Of a stretch of 64,000 nucleotides of DNA, positions 38,814 to 47,962 are shown one piece after another; the first letter of the stretch is position 1, and each line of letters begins with the position of its first letter. The notes below the pieces were generated by a model, which was given only the letters and a program-made list of their open reading frames with translations, made no database searches and was not told the DNA's origin. This DNA comes from a candidate division LCP-89 bacterium B3_LCP (GTDB lineage: Bacteria; Electryoneota; B3-LCP). Where the stretch lies: positions 434,001 to 498,000 of the forward strand of contig NJBN01000002.1 in NCBI GenBank assembly GCA_005223185.1, written 5' to 3'. A program made the translations under genes and the position numbers.

Positions 38814-41800
38814 TTGAGATTTTTTCTAGTTGCCCCCATCCTATGGGGGTTTTTCCTAACCTCTTCTGTTTTTGCTGTAAACCAGACGCAAAACATTCCC
38901 GCAGCCACGCGTTTGCACAGTGGATCGTTCCTGTCATCGACGGCTGCCGCTGTTGAGGTTCACGCTAAGATATTGGCAATCCGGGTGCAGTTTCAACCCG
39001 ATACTCTGTCAACAACAACGGGTGACGGGACTTTCGGTTCTTGCCTTACTGAAGATGTAATCGTCGATCCTCTGCCTCACGATAGACCCTACTTTGAAGA
39101 CCACCTCACCTTTCTGAACAATTACTATTCGAAAATTTCCAACGGTAAGGTAACGGTGGATACCTTCCGCGTTTATCCTCTGGACAGTGACAGCGTTTAC
39201 ACTCTGCCGCATCAGATGTGGCACTATAATCATAATACCACTGAAGAGGATCTCAATCTGCGCCTCACCTGGCTGTTCCAGGATGCCTGGGCGGCTGCTT
39301 CTGCAGATTCGGATATAGACTTCGATGAATGGGACACCTTCATCATCTTTCATGCAGGGGTCGGTCAGGACTTCAACGTCAGCTTCGATGAGACGCCTCA
39401 TGACATTCCTTCGGCTTTCTTCAGGTTGGAAAACCTGCAGGAAGCTCTGGAAGACCCTGACTATCAGGGCGTCCTGGTTGACACGACCGGAGTTGACAGC
39501 AGTTTCGTGAGCAGTGGCATGCTGCTTCCTGAATGTGAACATCAATATGAAGTTGACGTCGAAATCGCCATGAACGGCACCGAAGCCCTGCTTTTCGGTC
39601 AGTGGATCGGCATCCCCGCGCTTTATAATACGGAAGATGGTTCATCAGGTGTGGGACGATTCGACCTCATGGATCAGGGTTCTGGTAATTTCGCCGGTAT
39701 GGCTCCCTCCCGACCCTGTGCCTGGACGCGCGTTTTTATGGGCTGGGAATCAGCGGAACTTCTCTATCCCGACAACCAGTCCGACACACTGAGTGTGAAT
39801 ATCACTGGATATGGAGATATTATAAATCCAACACAGCATGAAATCTACCGTGTCAATATAAACGAATCCGAATATTTCCTGATAGAGAACCGCAGTTGGA
39901 ATCCGGATTCAGTGATGGGTTATTGGAGTCCCGATTCTCTGGCATATACCATTGCCAGAGATCGCTTTGGTAACGAACTGTATTTGAAGGAAGATTATTC
40001 CGTTGAGAAAAAGAATGCTGATTTTGGCGTAATCGTAGAAGTCGATAATTACGACTTTGGGCTGCCCGGAGAAGGCGTTCTGATATGGCATGTTGACGAT
40101 AGTGTTATTGAAGCCAATTACGCTGACAATACCGTAAACAACGATTTATCGCACCGTGGAGTGGCTTTGGTGGAAGCTGATGGCGCTGAAGACATCGGGC
40201 AGGAATACGGTTTTTTAGATATCGGTTACGGCGCTGAATACGGTTGGTCGGGTGACTTTTTCTTCGCTGGTAACCAGGCGTTCCTGGATGCCAACCCCAA
40301 TTTAAGCGCGGTTCGTTTCTACGATGATTCACACCCGGAAACGCGGGCTTATGACGGTTCTCCTACCGGCATAATGATCGGTGGATTCACTGCTCGCGAT
40401 ACCGTAATGCAGTTCTGGATTAAGAACGACTGGTCACAGGCGGGCTTTCCGATTCAGTTGGCGGAACCGTCAGGAACCCTTTCTCCCTCAGCCATAGATC
40501 TTGACAGCGACCTGCAGACGGATATGATCCTGACTGTAACCCCAGGAGGAGCGGTTCAGCTATTCGATGCTGAAGGTAATGCTCAGGGTACGGTTTACGA
40601 AGTGCGTCAAATCGAAGATTTGCTGGGAGGTATCAGCACTACTACCGATACTCTGCTGGTTAGAGTTGACTCGATTACTGCTACACCTGCAATTGAGGTA
40701 TTCGATGATGCCTTTTTAGCGTATTTCCCTGGAGGAAATGAGGAGTTTTATCAACTTGTGTATTATACATCAGGTGCAAGTTATTTACACACTCATACAT
40801 TATTTGGATTCAACAGCGTAACCCCGGTGATTGCAGGATCTTGGCATTCTATTCTGGTTTACTCATCCTACAAGAGTGGCTTAGTTATTCTAAACGAGGG
40901 ATTTGATGCTTTACATAGTGATTCCCTTTTTGATGGAGCACAAGCAGAGGGTTTGTGTTTGCTTGATACAACCAGCAGTAGTCCGGCATTTGTTATTACT
41001 GATTCAGAGAAAGTGTATCTTGTCGATGTTTCTTTAACTATCCAATGGGAAACTGGAATTCCATTTATTCCAGATTTCAGCCCAATTACTCTTGTGCACC
41101 CGATTGACGGCAGAACTGATTTCGCTGTTGTAAGTAGTTCAGGAGAGGTAACTCTCATCGATCCTGCAGATGGATCGGTACGTGATGGTTTTCCGGTCGA
41201 GTTGGGTTTTGCGATAACCGCTCCACCAGTTGCCGCTGATTTTGATAAAGATAGCTTTCAGGAGCTGGTTATAACAGGTTCCAACCGCATAGCTGCTGTG
41301 CAGAGAAATGGCGTTCTGGCTGCCAACTGGCCCCTGACTCTGGATAACAGGAAACCGATAGAACCGATCCTATCACCTCCGGCTATTAGCGAAATGCTGT
41401 TCGATGACGAACTGCGAGTCCTATTCGGCTGGCCCGATGGATCAGTGGACGCCCGTAACCGCTGGGGGCAGCAGGCACAGGGCTTTACCAAGTCCACGGG
41501 AGAGGCGGTAACGTCCGCACCTCTGATCCTGCAATTGGACGCGGACGATGCGGCAGAATTATTGGTCCTCGACCAGAGCGGCGCTTTGTACTGCTGGCAC
41601 CTGAACAGTTTAGGTAATTTCGATGATCTGTTGCGACCCTGGAACGGCCTCATGAACGGAAACCAACGCCGGGGAATCGCTGCTCCCGTAGCCGTAGCCA
41701 TTCCGCCAACAGTGCCAGGTCCGTTGGTTGTGAATAAGGTCTATCCCTGGCCTAATCCAGCAAGCGACATCATTCACATTCGATATAAAATGGGATATGA

Positions 41801-41999
41801 TGGTACTATCACCGCCCGCATCTTCGATAGTGCAGGGGATCTGGTGAAGGAAATTTCCCAGCCGGGATACGCTGGTTTAGAAGAAGATCTGATCTGGAAT
41901 TTAGCTGACGTTTCATCTGGAGTTTATCTCGCTCGCATTGAAGCAGAAACTTCCGCTGGTTCGGAAAAGACATTTATAAAGATCGCTGTAATTAAGTAA
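38814..41999 (+). CDS. M6-like (immune inhibitor A type) protein without zinc motif, with PNP C-terminal domain
   Basis: 1061 aa. Start TTG 38814 with signal peptide RFFLVAPILWGFFLTSSVFA. Residues about 45-330 follow the M6 metallopeptidase pattern (RVQFQPD, FLNNYYSKISNGKV, DTFIIFHAG, GIPALYN-TEDGSSGVGRFDLMDQG). Where M6 enzymes have HExGH just before G-L-P-D-L-Y, this protein reads LLFGQ (259-263), so the zinc site is missing and it is probably not a peptidase. Later parts resemble FG-GAP-like beta-propeller blades. It ends with a PNP domain (YPWPNPASDIIHIRYKM...SGVYLARIEA), a plausible type IX sorting signal. Confidence 0.8.
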   Translation: MRFFLVAPILWGFFLTSSVFAVNQTQNIPAATRLHSGSFLSSTAAAVEVHAKILAIRVQFQPDTLSTTTGDGTFGSCLTEDVIVDPLPHDRPYFEDHLTFLNNYYSKISNGKVTVDTFRVYPLDSDSVYTLPHQMWHYNHNTTEEDLNLRLTWLFQDAWAAASADSDIDFDEWDTFIIFHAGVGQDFNVSFDETPHDIPSAFFRLENLQEALEDPDYQGVLVDTTGVDSSFVSSGMLLPECEHQYEVDVEIAMNGTEALLFGQWIGIPALYNTEDGSSGVGRFDLMDQGSGNFAGMAPSRPCAWTRVFMGWESAELLYPDNQSDTLSVNITGYGDIINPTQHEIYRVNINESEYFLIENRSWNPDSVMGYWSPDSLAYTIARDRFGNELYLKEDYSVEKKNADFGVIVEVDNYDFGLPGEGVLIWHVDDSVIEANYADNTVNNDLSHRGVALVEADGAEDIGQEYGFLDIGYGAEYGWSGDFFFAGNQAFLDANPNLSAVRFYDDSHPETRAYDGSPTGIMIGGFTARDTVMQFWIKNDWSQAGFPIQLAEPSGTLSPSAIDLDSDLQTDMILTVTPGGAVQLFDAEGNAQGTVYEVRQIEDLLGGISTTTDTLLVRVDSITATPAIEVFDDAFLAYFPGGNEEFYQLVYYTSGASYLHTHTLFGFNSVTPVIAGSWHSILVYSSYKSGLVILNEGFDALHSDSLFDGAQAEGLCLLDTTSSSPAFVITDSEKVYLVDVSLTIQWETGIPFIPDFSPITLVHPIDGRTDFAVVSSSGEVTLIDPADGSVRDGFPVELGFAITAPPVAADFDKDSFQELVITGSNRIAAVQRNGVLAANWPLTLDNRKPIEPILSPPAISEMLFDDELRVLFGWPDGSVDARNRWGQQAQGFTKSTGEAVTSAPLILQLDADDAAELLVLDQSGALYCWHLNSLGNFDDLLRPWNGLMNGNQRRGIAAPVAVAIPPTVPGPLVVNKVYPWPNPASDIIHIRYKMGYDGTITARIFDSAGDLVKEISQPGYAGLEEDLIWNLADVSSGVYLARIEAETSAGSEKTFIKIAVIK

Positions 42000-42042
42000 T
42001 ATAAATTAACAGGAAACTAAAAACACACTCGTTGTTCACCGG

Positions 42043-45000
42043 ATGAAACCGCTTCCACAGAATCGTTATTATCACTTTTCCATTTTGCTATTTGCAGCAT
42101 TTGCTCTTATTTATGCAAAAACTGGCAATGCTCAACCAGCAAGTTACAATCACCCTGAATTGGACTGGGAAGTGTATGAAAGCGTGCACTTTCAGGTAAT
42201 GTTCCACCAGGGCACGGAACGAACGGCGAGGGAACTACTCCGCATAGCCGAAGATATCTACGAACCGATAACGTCACTGTACGGTTACCATCCGGATACC
42301 AAGGTGCGCATCATCGTCCGCGACGATGACGACTATTCCAACGGTGGCGCTTACTATTATGACAATAAGATACTCATTTATGCGAAGAGCTTAAACTTCG
42401 TACTGAGGGGTACGCACAACTGGCTTCGCAACGTGTTGACGCACGAATTTACGCACATTATCCAGTTGGGAGCTTCGCGCAAAGCGCCGCGCTGGCTGCC
42501 GGCTTTCTACTTTCAATGGATAGAATACGAAGAGGAGAAGAGGCCTGACGTTCTTTATGGCTATCCCAACATTCTTGCATCCTATCCCATGCCCATGACG
42601 GTAATCCCCAAGTGGTACGCCGAAGGATGCGCGCAATACATGCAGCCCGGTATGGGATACGATCACTGGGATTCGCATCGAGACATGATCGTGCGTATGA
42701 GAACGCTGGAAGGAAAACTGCTGACCTACACACAACTGGGCGATTATTACGATAAGAGTAGTTACTACGGTGAATCGGTTTACGATCACGGATTCTCCCT
42801 GGTCAGTTACATCGTTGATCGCTGGGGTGTCGGGGTGTTAAAAGAGCTGTCCAATGAGATGGCAAAACCATTCAGCATGACATTCGACGGGGCGCTCAAG
42901 CGAGAATTGGGTATCAATGGGAATGAACTGCACCGGCAATGGTCTACTTATCTAAAAGAGACCTATCTATCGAGAACAGAAGCTATCAGAGCCAATCGCG
43001 CTGAAGGCAAACTAATTGAAGAGGGCAGCTTTGCCAATCTGAATCCTGAGTGGTCTAAAGATGGTAAAAGATTAGCTTTCACTTCGAACAAGGGGGGGCA
43101 TTACTTCGGTTCAGCCAATCTGGTCATCTATGACCGCGAAACTGAAGAAACCCTGAAGATTCAAGATAAAATCAGTTCCCAGCTATCCTGGAGCCCGGAC
43201 GGCAGGTTTATCTTTTACGACAAGCAGTTCAGACCGGATAAAAATGGATCCCATTTCGATGACATAGCTGCGTGGGATTTCGATGAAGAAAAGGAACTGC
43301 GGCTGACCGAAGGGCGAAGAGCTGCTCAGGTTGACGTCTCCCCCGATGGCAAGCATCTTTGTTACGTTGTCTATGCTGATGGCACGGAAAATCTCTGGAC
43401 AGCCGATCTCTGTGAAGATTGGTGGAAAAAGGACTTAAACGAATGCATCACCGCTGAGAAAGCCCTGACTCATCATAATAACGGAGAACAGATATATACA
43501 CCCAAGTGGTCGCCTGATGGGAAGAGGATTATATATTCCACCAGCAGGGATAGAGACAGGGATATTGTATATATAGATATTGAGAGCGCTGAGACACGAT
43601 CTGTGCTGAATTCCCGATCAGACGAACGTGATCCTGAATGGTCAAGTGATGGTGAGTTCTACTTTTCCAGTGATAAGACAGGTATATTTAACCTGTACCG
43701 TTATTCCTTTACAGATTCATCGGTTACGCCGGTTTCGAACGTATTGGGCGGAGCTTTCACGCCTGCTTATTCAAATGATGGGCGTTTAGCTTATGCTGAC
43801 TTCCGAGCTACCGGATACAAGATGGCTCTGTTCGATTCCGTTACTATTGTTGTTGCAGAGACGATGACATATATACCTGATTATAATGAAACTCTGCCGG
43901 GAGTAAACTATCCCACTTCCTATCCTCTGGAAGCCGATTCAAAACCGTATAAACCCTCGTTTGATAAGACTTTCATATATCCGCGGCTGGCTATGGATTT
44001 CGGCACCTTCAAGCCCGGATTGTATTTCTTTTTCCAGGATGTTTTGGAGAGAATGACAGCTTTCGGCGGTTTTGCCATGAACGCCGAAGGTGATTACGAC
44101 CTCTTCGCTCTGTTGGACTACAAACGTCTTCATCCCACGCTATTTCTGGAAGCTTATAATATCAAGCGCCATTCCGAACAGTCCTTCGAAGATCCCTTCG
44201 TCATAGTGGGGGAGAGCGGCACCGGTCCCGACGCAGTACCCATATACGATCACTATTCCATTAAGTACAACTTCAACCTGATTGAACTGGATGCGGGGAT
44301 AAAGCTGAAGTTCCTGGATGACATTCAGATCAAGTTAGCAGGGATACTGTCCCGCTACCGCACTAAACTATATTTGGATGACGGCATGGCTTTTGGTTAT
44401 ACTTATTTCAAGGGCGTTGCTGCTGAACTGGACGTCACCGCTGACCTGAGGCCGCGTGGCCGCTATCAGGATATTAATCCCACAGCCGGTTACTTCATCA
44501 AGGCTAAAGTTGCCCGCGAATTCAACAATTTCATTGATGGCTTCCAAATAAATGCCGATAAGGGAACTTTACAGGAGGTTTATTCATATTACGGCTATAA
44601 CCGCTACCAATTAGTCGTTGACCGTTATCTTCAATCACCTTTAGCCAAAGAGCATGGCATAACGCTGACTGCCGACTTAGGCTACATCGATAAACCCGTA
44701 GATGACTTCTTCAACATGTACGCGGGCGGCTTCGATGGAATGAGGGGTTATTCATACTACAGCTTAGGTGGAACCCATAAGGCAATATTGCGTTGCGCTT
44801 ATAATTTTCCCCTATGGCAGGATATTGACGAACGACTGGGCATTATCAGGCTGGAACAAATGTATTTCAAGATTTACGGTGACGTCGGTAATGCCTGGAA
44901 TGGTGATTTTGACGCGGATGATCTGAAGAAGGACATGGGTGTAGCGTTGAAACTGCAGTTGTTCAGCTACACTACTTTTCCAACTGCCGTTACCTTCGAT

Positions 45001-45144
45001 GCGTCTTATGGATTCGACCATTTTCAGGTGGTTGATTACAGCGGAATTCATAAGTACGGCGGGGAATGGAGGTATTATTTCACGCTGCTGTTCAACTTTA
45101 ATTTACGGCATGCGTTTCAGCCTTATCAATATCGAAGTAGATAA
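42043..45144 (+). CDS. Three-part envelope protein: MA-like metallopeptidase, TolB-like propeller, outer-membrane barrel
   Basis: 1033 aa. A signal peptide ends near NAQPA. The peptidase-MA-like domain has HEFTH (H134, E135, H138) and a downstream Glu194 in WYAEGCAQ, a complete gluzincin-type set. From about residue 330 to 620, PD40/TolB-type repeats recur (NPEWSKDGKRLAF, SWSPDGRFIFY, KWSPDGKRIIY, EWSSDGEFYF). The remainder (about 660-1033) consists of alternating strands with AGGFDGMRGY near the end, like BamA/Omp85-type surface barrels. The active site is probably in the periplasm, tethered to the outer membrane by its own barrel. Confidence 0.85.
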   Translation: MKPLPQNRYYHFSILLFAAFALIYAKTGNAQPASYNHPELDWEVYESVHFQVMFHQGTERTARELLRIAEDIYEPITSLYGYHPDTKVRIIVRDDDDYSNGGAYYYDNKILIYAKSLNFVLRGTHNWLRNVLTHEFTHIIQLGASRKAPRWLPAFYFQWIEYEEEKRPDVLYGYPNILASYPMPMTVIPKWYAEGCAQYMQPGMGYDHWDSHRDMIVRMRTLEGKLLTYTQLGDYYDKSSYYGESVYDHGFSLVSYIVDRWGVGVLKELSNEMAKPFSMTFDGALKRELGINGNELHRQWSTYLKETYLSRTEAIRANRAEGKLIEEGSFANLNPEWSKDGKRLAFTSNKGGHYFGSANLVIYDRETEETLKIQDKISSQLSWSPDGRFIFYDKQFRPDKNGSHFDDIAAWDFDEEKELRLTEGRRAAQVDVSPDGKHLCYVVYADGTENLWTADLCEDWWKKDLNECITAEKALTHHNNGEQIYTPKWSPDGKRIIYSTSRDRDRDIVYIDIESAETRSVLNSRSDERDPEWSSDGEFYFSSDKTGIFNLYRYSFTDSSVTPVSNVLGGAFTPAYSNDGRLAYADFRATGYKMALFDSVTIVVAETMTYIPDYNETLPGVNYPTSYPLEADSKPYKPSFDKTFIYPRLAMDFGTFKPGLYFFFQDVLERMTAFGGFAMNAEGDYDLFALLDYKRLHPTLFLEAYNIKRHSEQSFEDPFVIVGESGTGPDAVPIYDHYSIKYNFNLIELDAGIKLKFLDDIQIKLAGILSRYRTKLYLDDGMAFGYTYFKGVAAELDVTADLRPRGRYQDINPTAGYFIKAKVAREFNNFIDGFQINADKGTLQEVYSYYGYNRYQLVVDRYLQSPLAKEHGITLTADLGYIDKPVDDFFNMYAGGFDGMRGYSYYSLGGTHKAILRCAYNFPLWQDIDERLGIIRLEQMYFKIYGDVGNAWNGDFDADDLKKDMGVALKLQLFSYTTFPTAVTFDASYGFDHFQVVDYSGIHKYGGEWRYYFTLLFNFNLRHAFQPYQYRSR

Positions 45145-45186
45145 TTTAGACAATAAAGACGAAAATAAATAAATTCGAGGTAAAAG

Positions 45187-46158
45187 ATGCGCTGGATGAA
45201 CATCGTTCTCGCAATTTCAATACTGGCGTTATCGTCATGGGCTGACCCCGGTAATGGGACGAAATTTGGCTTTAATCCCACCCGCCTGGAAGTTGCTCAA
45301 GTCATGAATCAGACTCAAGAAGAACCAGAACCCGAACTAGCACCGGACCTGGATATAGAGGGCAGATTGGTTCCTGGCAAAGCGTTGCTGCTTTCAGCCA
45401 TCCTGCCGGGTACAGGTCAGTTTTACGCCAAGAACTACCTATTCGCCGCAGCTTTTCTGGCGATTGAAGTCGGAGCCTGGTATGGCGTGGCAAGTTCACA
45501 CGGCCGAGGCATGGACAAGGAAACTGAATTTCTGGCTTTCGCCGACCAGCACTGGACCTATTATGATGAATCGTATGGTGGCCTTGGTGATTATGGCTCG
45601 TACTTGGAATACGAATACTATGCAGCATATGAATTCGGGCCGGATGGTGAAAGCGGGGGAGACGTCTATACTGGGTCCATCGTGGAATGGCAGCTCCTGA
45701 CCTGGAATGAGAGATCCTACTGGCTTCCCGCCAACGGCTTTACCCATGAACTTGATCCCAATAATAAGGATCAACAGTACTACGAAATGATCGGCAAGTA
45801 CGATCAATTCGGAGCCGGCTGGCCCGAAGATGGTGATTATGATCCCGATTGGCGAAATGGACCATATCTATATGATGATTTGGGAGCCAAGACCTGGAAA
45901 TGGCAGACTCACAACACCTACCGTGAAGACTATCTGAACATGCGCAAGGATTCCAACGATGCGCTGGAAATGTCTAAAAACTACACCATGGTGGTTTTGG
46001 GTAACCATCTTTTGTCAGCGCTTCATGCTGGGTTCAATGTAAGCTGGAAGAACCGCAAACTGGCTAAGGAACAGAGCGTCGAAGGCGCCTTTCATCTGGA
46101 ACCGAAGCGGCATAATAACGAGATGGTCGCTATGGGCGTTCTGGGAATTACCTTTTAA
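45187..46158 (+). CDS. DUF5683-like envelope protein A
   Basis: 323 aa. A signal peptide (ISILALSSWA) and a central DUF5683-type segment with two helices (KALLLSAILPGTGQFYAKNYLFAAAFLAIEVGAWYGV) are followed by a long Tyr/Trp/Asp-rich soluble insert (FADQHW, DVYT, QFGAGWPE-G-Y, WQTHNTY-EDYLNMR) and a closing helix (VVLGNHLLSALHAGFNVSW). The insert is shared with the lipoprotein at 8892-9839. DUF5683 proteins have no known function. In line with the neighbouring surface genes it probably sits in the cell envelope. Confidence 0.8.
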   Translation: MRWMNIVLAISILALSSWADPGNGTKFGFNPTRLEVAQVMNQTQEEPEPELAPDLDIEGRLVPGKALLLSAILPGTGQFYAKNYLFAAAFLAIEVGAWYGVASSHGRGMDKETEFLAFADQHWTYYDESYGGLGDYGSYLEYEYYAAYEFGPDGESGGDVYTGSIVEWQLLTWNERSYWLPANGFTHELDPNNKDQQYYEMIGKYDQFGAGWPEDGDYDPDWRNGPYLYDDLGAKTWKWQTHNTYREDYLNMRKDSNDALEMSKNYTMVVLGNHLLSALHAGFNVSWKNRKLAKEQSVEGAFHLEPKRHNNEMVAMGVLGITF

Positions 46159-46173
46159 CGGAATGATGGTGTA

Positions 46174-46950
46174 ATGCGGAAAACTGGCTATCTTATAGTG
46201 TTAATTGCCTGTTTAGTATCCTATAATCAGGCGTATGCTCAAGATGTGCAGACAAAACTGTTCGCAGTGAATGAAAATCAGGGACGCCAGCAGTTAGCAG
46301 CGCAGTTCACTCAAAATAGCAGTGAATATACCACTATGTCCAGTGTGGATATATCTGGTAGCCAGCATCCTGAAGAATTCAGCCGGGGTGGCGCTATGCT
46401 GCGTTCACTGGTGATTCCCGGATGGGGTGAACACTATTTAGGATATAAGGGAACTGCGAAGGTTCTCTTCTGGACTGACGTAGCGTTATGGGCTTCAATC
46501 ATAGGGCTGGAAACCTACAGTCATTGGAGAGAAGACCAGTTCTTCGCTTATGCCTCAGAACATGCTGGCGCTCAGATGAGTGGAAAAGCAGATGATTTCT
46601 ACGCGGACATTGGCAATTATTCCAGCACCGAAAGCTACAACGAAGCCAAGCTGCGCAACCGTGACTACGAATCCGTTTATACCGACCCATCCTATTTCTG
46701 GGCATGGGATTCGGAGATGAATCGCCTGGAATACGACCATATTCGCATCCAGAGTCGTTCAGCTCATAGTAAAGTCTATATATTGCTGGGCGCTGCTGCC
46801 TTGAATCGTCTGATTTCGTTTATCGATACCGGCAAGAAAGCGCGGGATTTATTGAGTAAACAGAGATCGGTCGATTTGGGAATTCACATCCAGCCTGAAA
46901 GGCGTGGTGAAAATAACGCGGTCAGCCTGGTTGTGAGCGCCGGTTTCTGA
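46174..46950 (+). CDS. DUF5683-like envelope protein B
   Basis: 258 aa. Start ATG 46174 with signal peptide to about AYA. DUF5683-like helices: MLRSLVIPGWGEHYLGYKGTAKVLFWTDVALWAS. The insert differs from protein A and carries the motifs HAG, IGNY, YNEAKLRNRDYESVY, YFWAWDSEMNRLEYDHIRIQSR, then a helix with LNRLISFIDTGKKARD. It follows protein A by 15 bases, so the two are surely co-transcribed and may form a pair. Confidence 0.8.
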   Translation: MRKTGYLIVLIACLVSYNQAYAQDVQTKLFAVNENQGRQQLAAQFTQNSSEYTTMSSVDISGSQHPEEFSRGGAMLRSLVIPGWGEHYLGYKGTAKVLFWTDVALWASIIGLETYSHWREDQFFAYASEHAGAQMSGKADDFYADIGNYSSTESYNEAKLRNRDYESVYTDPSYFWAWDSEMNRLEYDHIRIQSRSAHSKVYILLGAAALNRLISFIDTGKKARDLLSKQRSVDLGIHIQPERRGENNAVSLVVSAGF

Positions 46951-46974
46951 TTAGTTTATTATCATGGACCTTAC

Positions 46975-47856
46975 ATGCGCATCCTGATCACCGGCGCTTC
47001 CGGATTTATCGGTGGGACCTTATACTGCAGCAGTCCTGATAAATACGATGTGTGGGGAACTTATCACCAATCGCCGGTCAAAACCGGCGATTCTCAATTT
47101 ATAGAACTTAATCTGCTCGATTATATCGAAACCACAAATGTACTGAACAGTGTCAATCCTGACGTCATAATTCACTGTGCAGCTCTGTCCAAAGTATCCT
47201 TCTGCCAAAACCATCCTTCTTCCGCCTGGGATTTAAATAACAAAGCTACAGAGCACCTGGTCAAACTCATAAATGATGATATTATAAATACTCGCCTCAT
47301 TTTCCTTTCCAGCGATATGGTTTTCAACGGACAAAAAGGCGATTACTGCGAATCCGATCAACCCGATCCCATTAACCTATATGGACAGACCAAGTTAGCG
47401 GCTGAGGAGCATGTGGCGAGGTTGGGTGCAAAAGGAACCGTCCTTAGATTGAACTTAGTATATGGACGCCCCGTAATGGGAGGGAGTTCCTTCTCCGAAG
47501 AGGTAATTCACGTTGTTAAGAGCGGGAAACCATATCATCTCTTTGTTGATCAGCACAGATCTTTCATGTCCGTAAAGAATTTGACGCGCTGTATATGGGA
47601 GGTGGTCGCTTCTGATTTTCACGGAGTGCTGCACCTGGGAGGAAACGAACCTGCTGATCGTGTTATCTTTGCCTATAAACTTGCCCGCAAAGCCGGACTG
47701 AATACTTCACTTCTATTAACTTCAAACAACCAAGGTGGTGGGCGGGACGTCCCCTATCCCAAGAATAACACCTTCGACCTCTCCTTAGCAAAAAGTCTCC
47801 TGAAAACCCGCCTTTTAGCCATTGATGACGGTCTGGATCTGGAATATCCACCTTAA
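46975..47856 (+). CDS. NAD(P)-dependent epimerase/reductase, RfbD-like (SDR extended)
   Basis: 293 aa. The Rossmann motif GASGFIGG is at the N-terminus; DVIIHCAAL, SSDMVFNG, and the catalytic YGQTK (YxxxK), with the preceding SSD, match the RmlD/dTDP-4-dehydrorhamnose-reductase branch of extended SDR proteins. Substrate sugars cannot be decided: no other rhamnose genes are present. It begins 24 bases after the DUF5683-like pair, and glycosylation of surface proteins would be a reasonable guess, no more. Confidence 0.85.
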   Translation: MRILITGASGFIGGTLYCSSPDKYDVWGTYHQSPVKTGDSQFIELNLLDYIETTNVLNSVNPDVIIHCAALSKVSFCQNHPSSAWDLNNKATEHLVKLINDDIINTRLIFLSSDMVFNGQKGDYCESDQPDPINLYGQTKLAAEEHVARLGAKGTVLRLNLVYGRPVMGGSSFSEEVIHVVKSGKPYHLFVDQHRSFMSVKNLTRCIWEVVASDFHGVLHLGGNEPADRVIFAYKLARKAGLNTSLLLTSNNQGGGRDVPYPKNNTFDLSLAKSLLKTRLLAIDDGLDLEYPP

Positions 47857-47962
47857 CCGTTAAACTGACCGTCCTAAATAATCATTTTAAACAGGAACCA
47901 TATGAAAAAGCGCTGAGTTCTAAAATCAATGGGCAGAGTCCTGAATTTATGGAGCTTGTAAG

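Noticed and set aside
39009-39545. 178-codon minus-strand frame
   Set aside because: Antisense to the M6-like gene, whose own frame has signal peptide, domain order and sorting domain.
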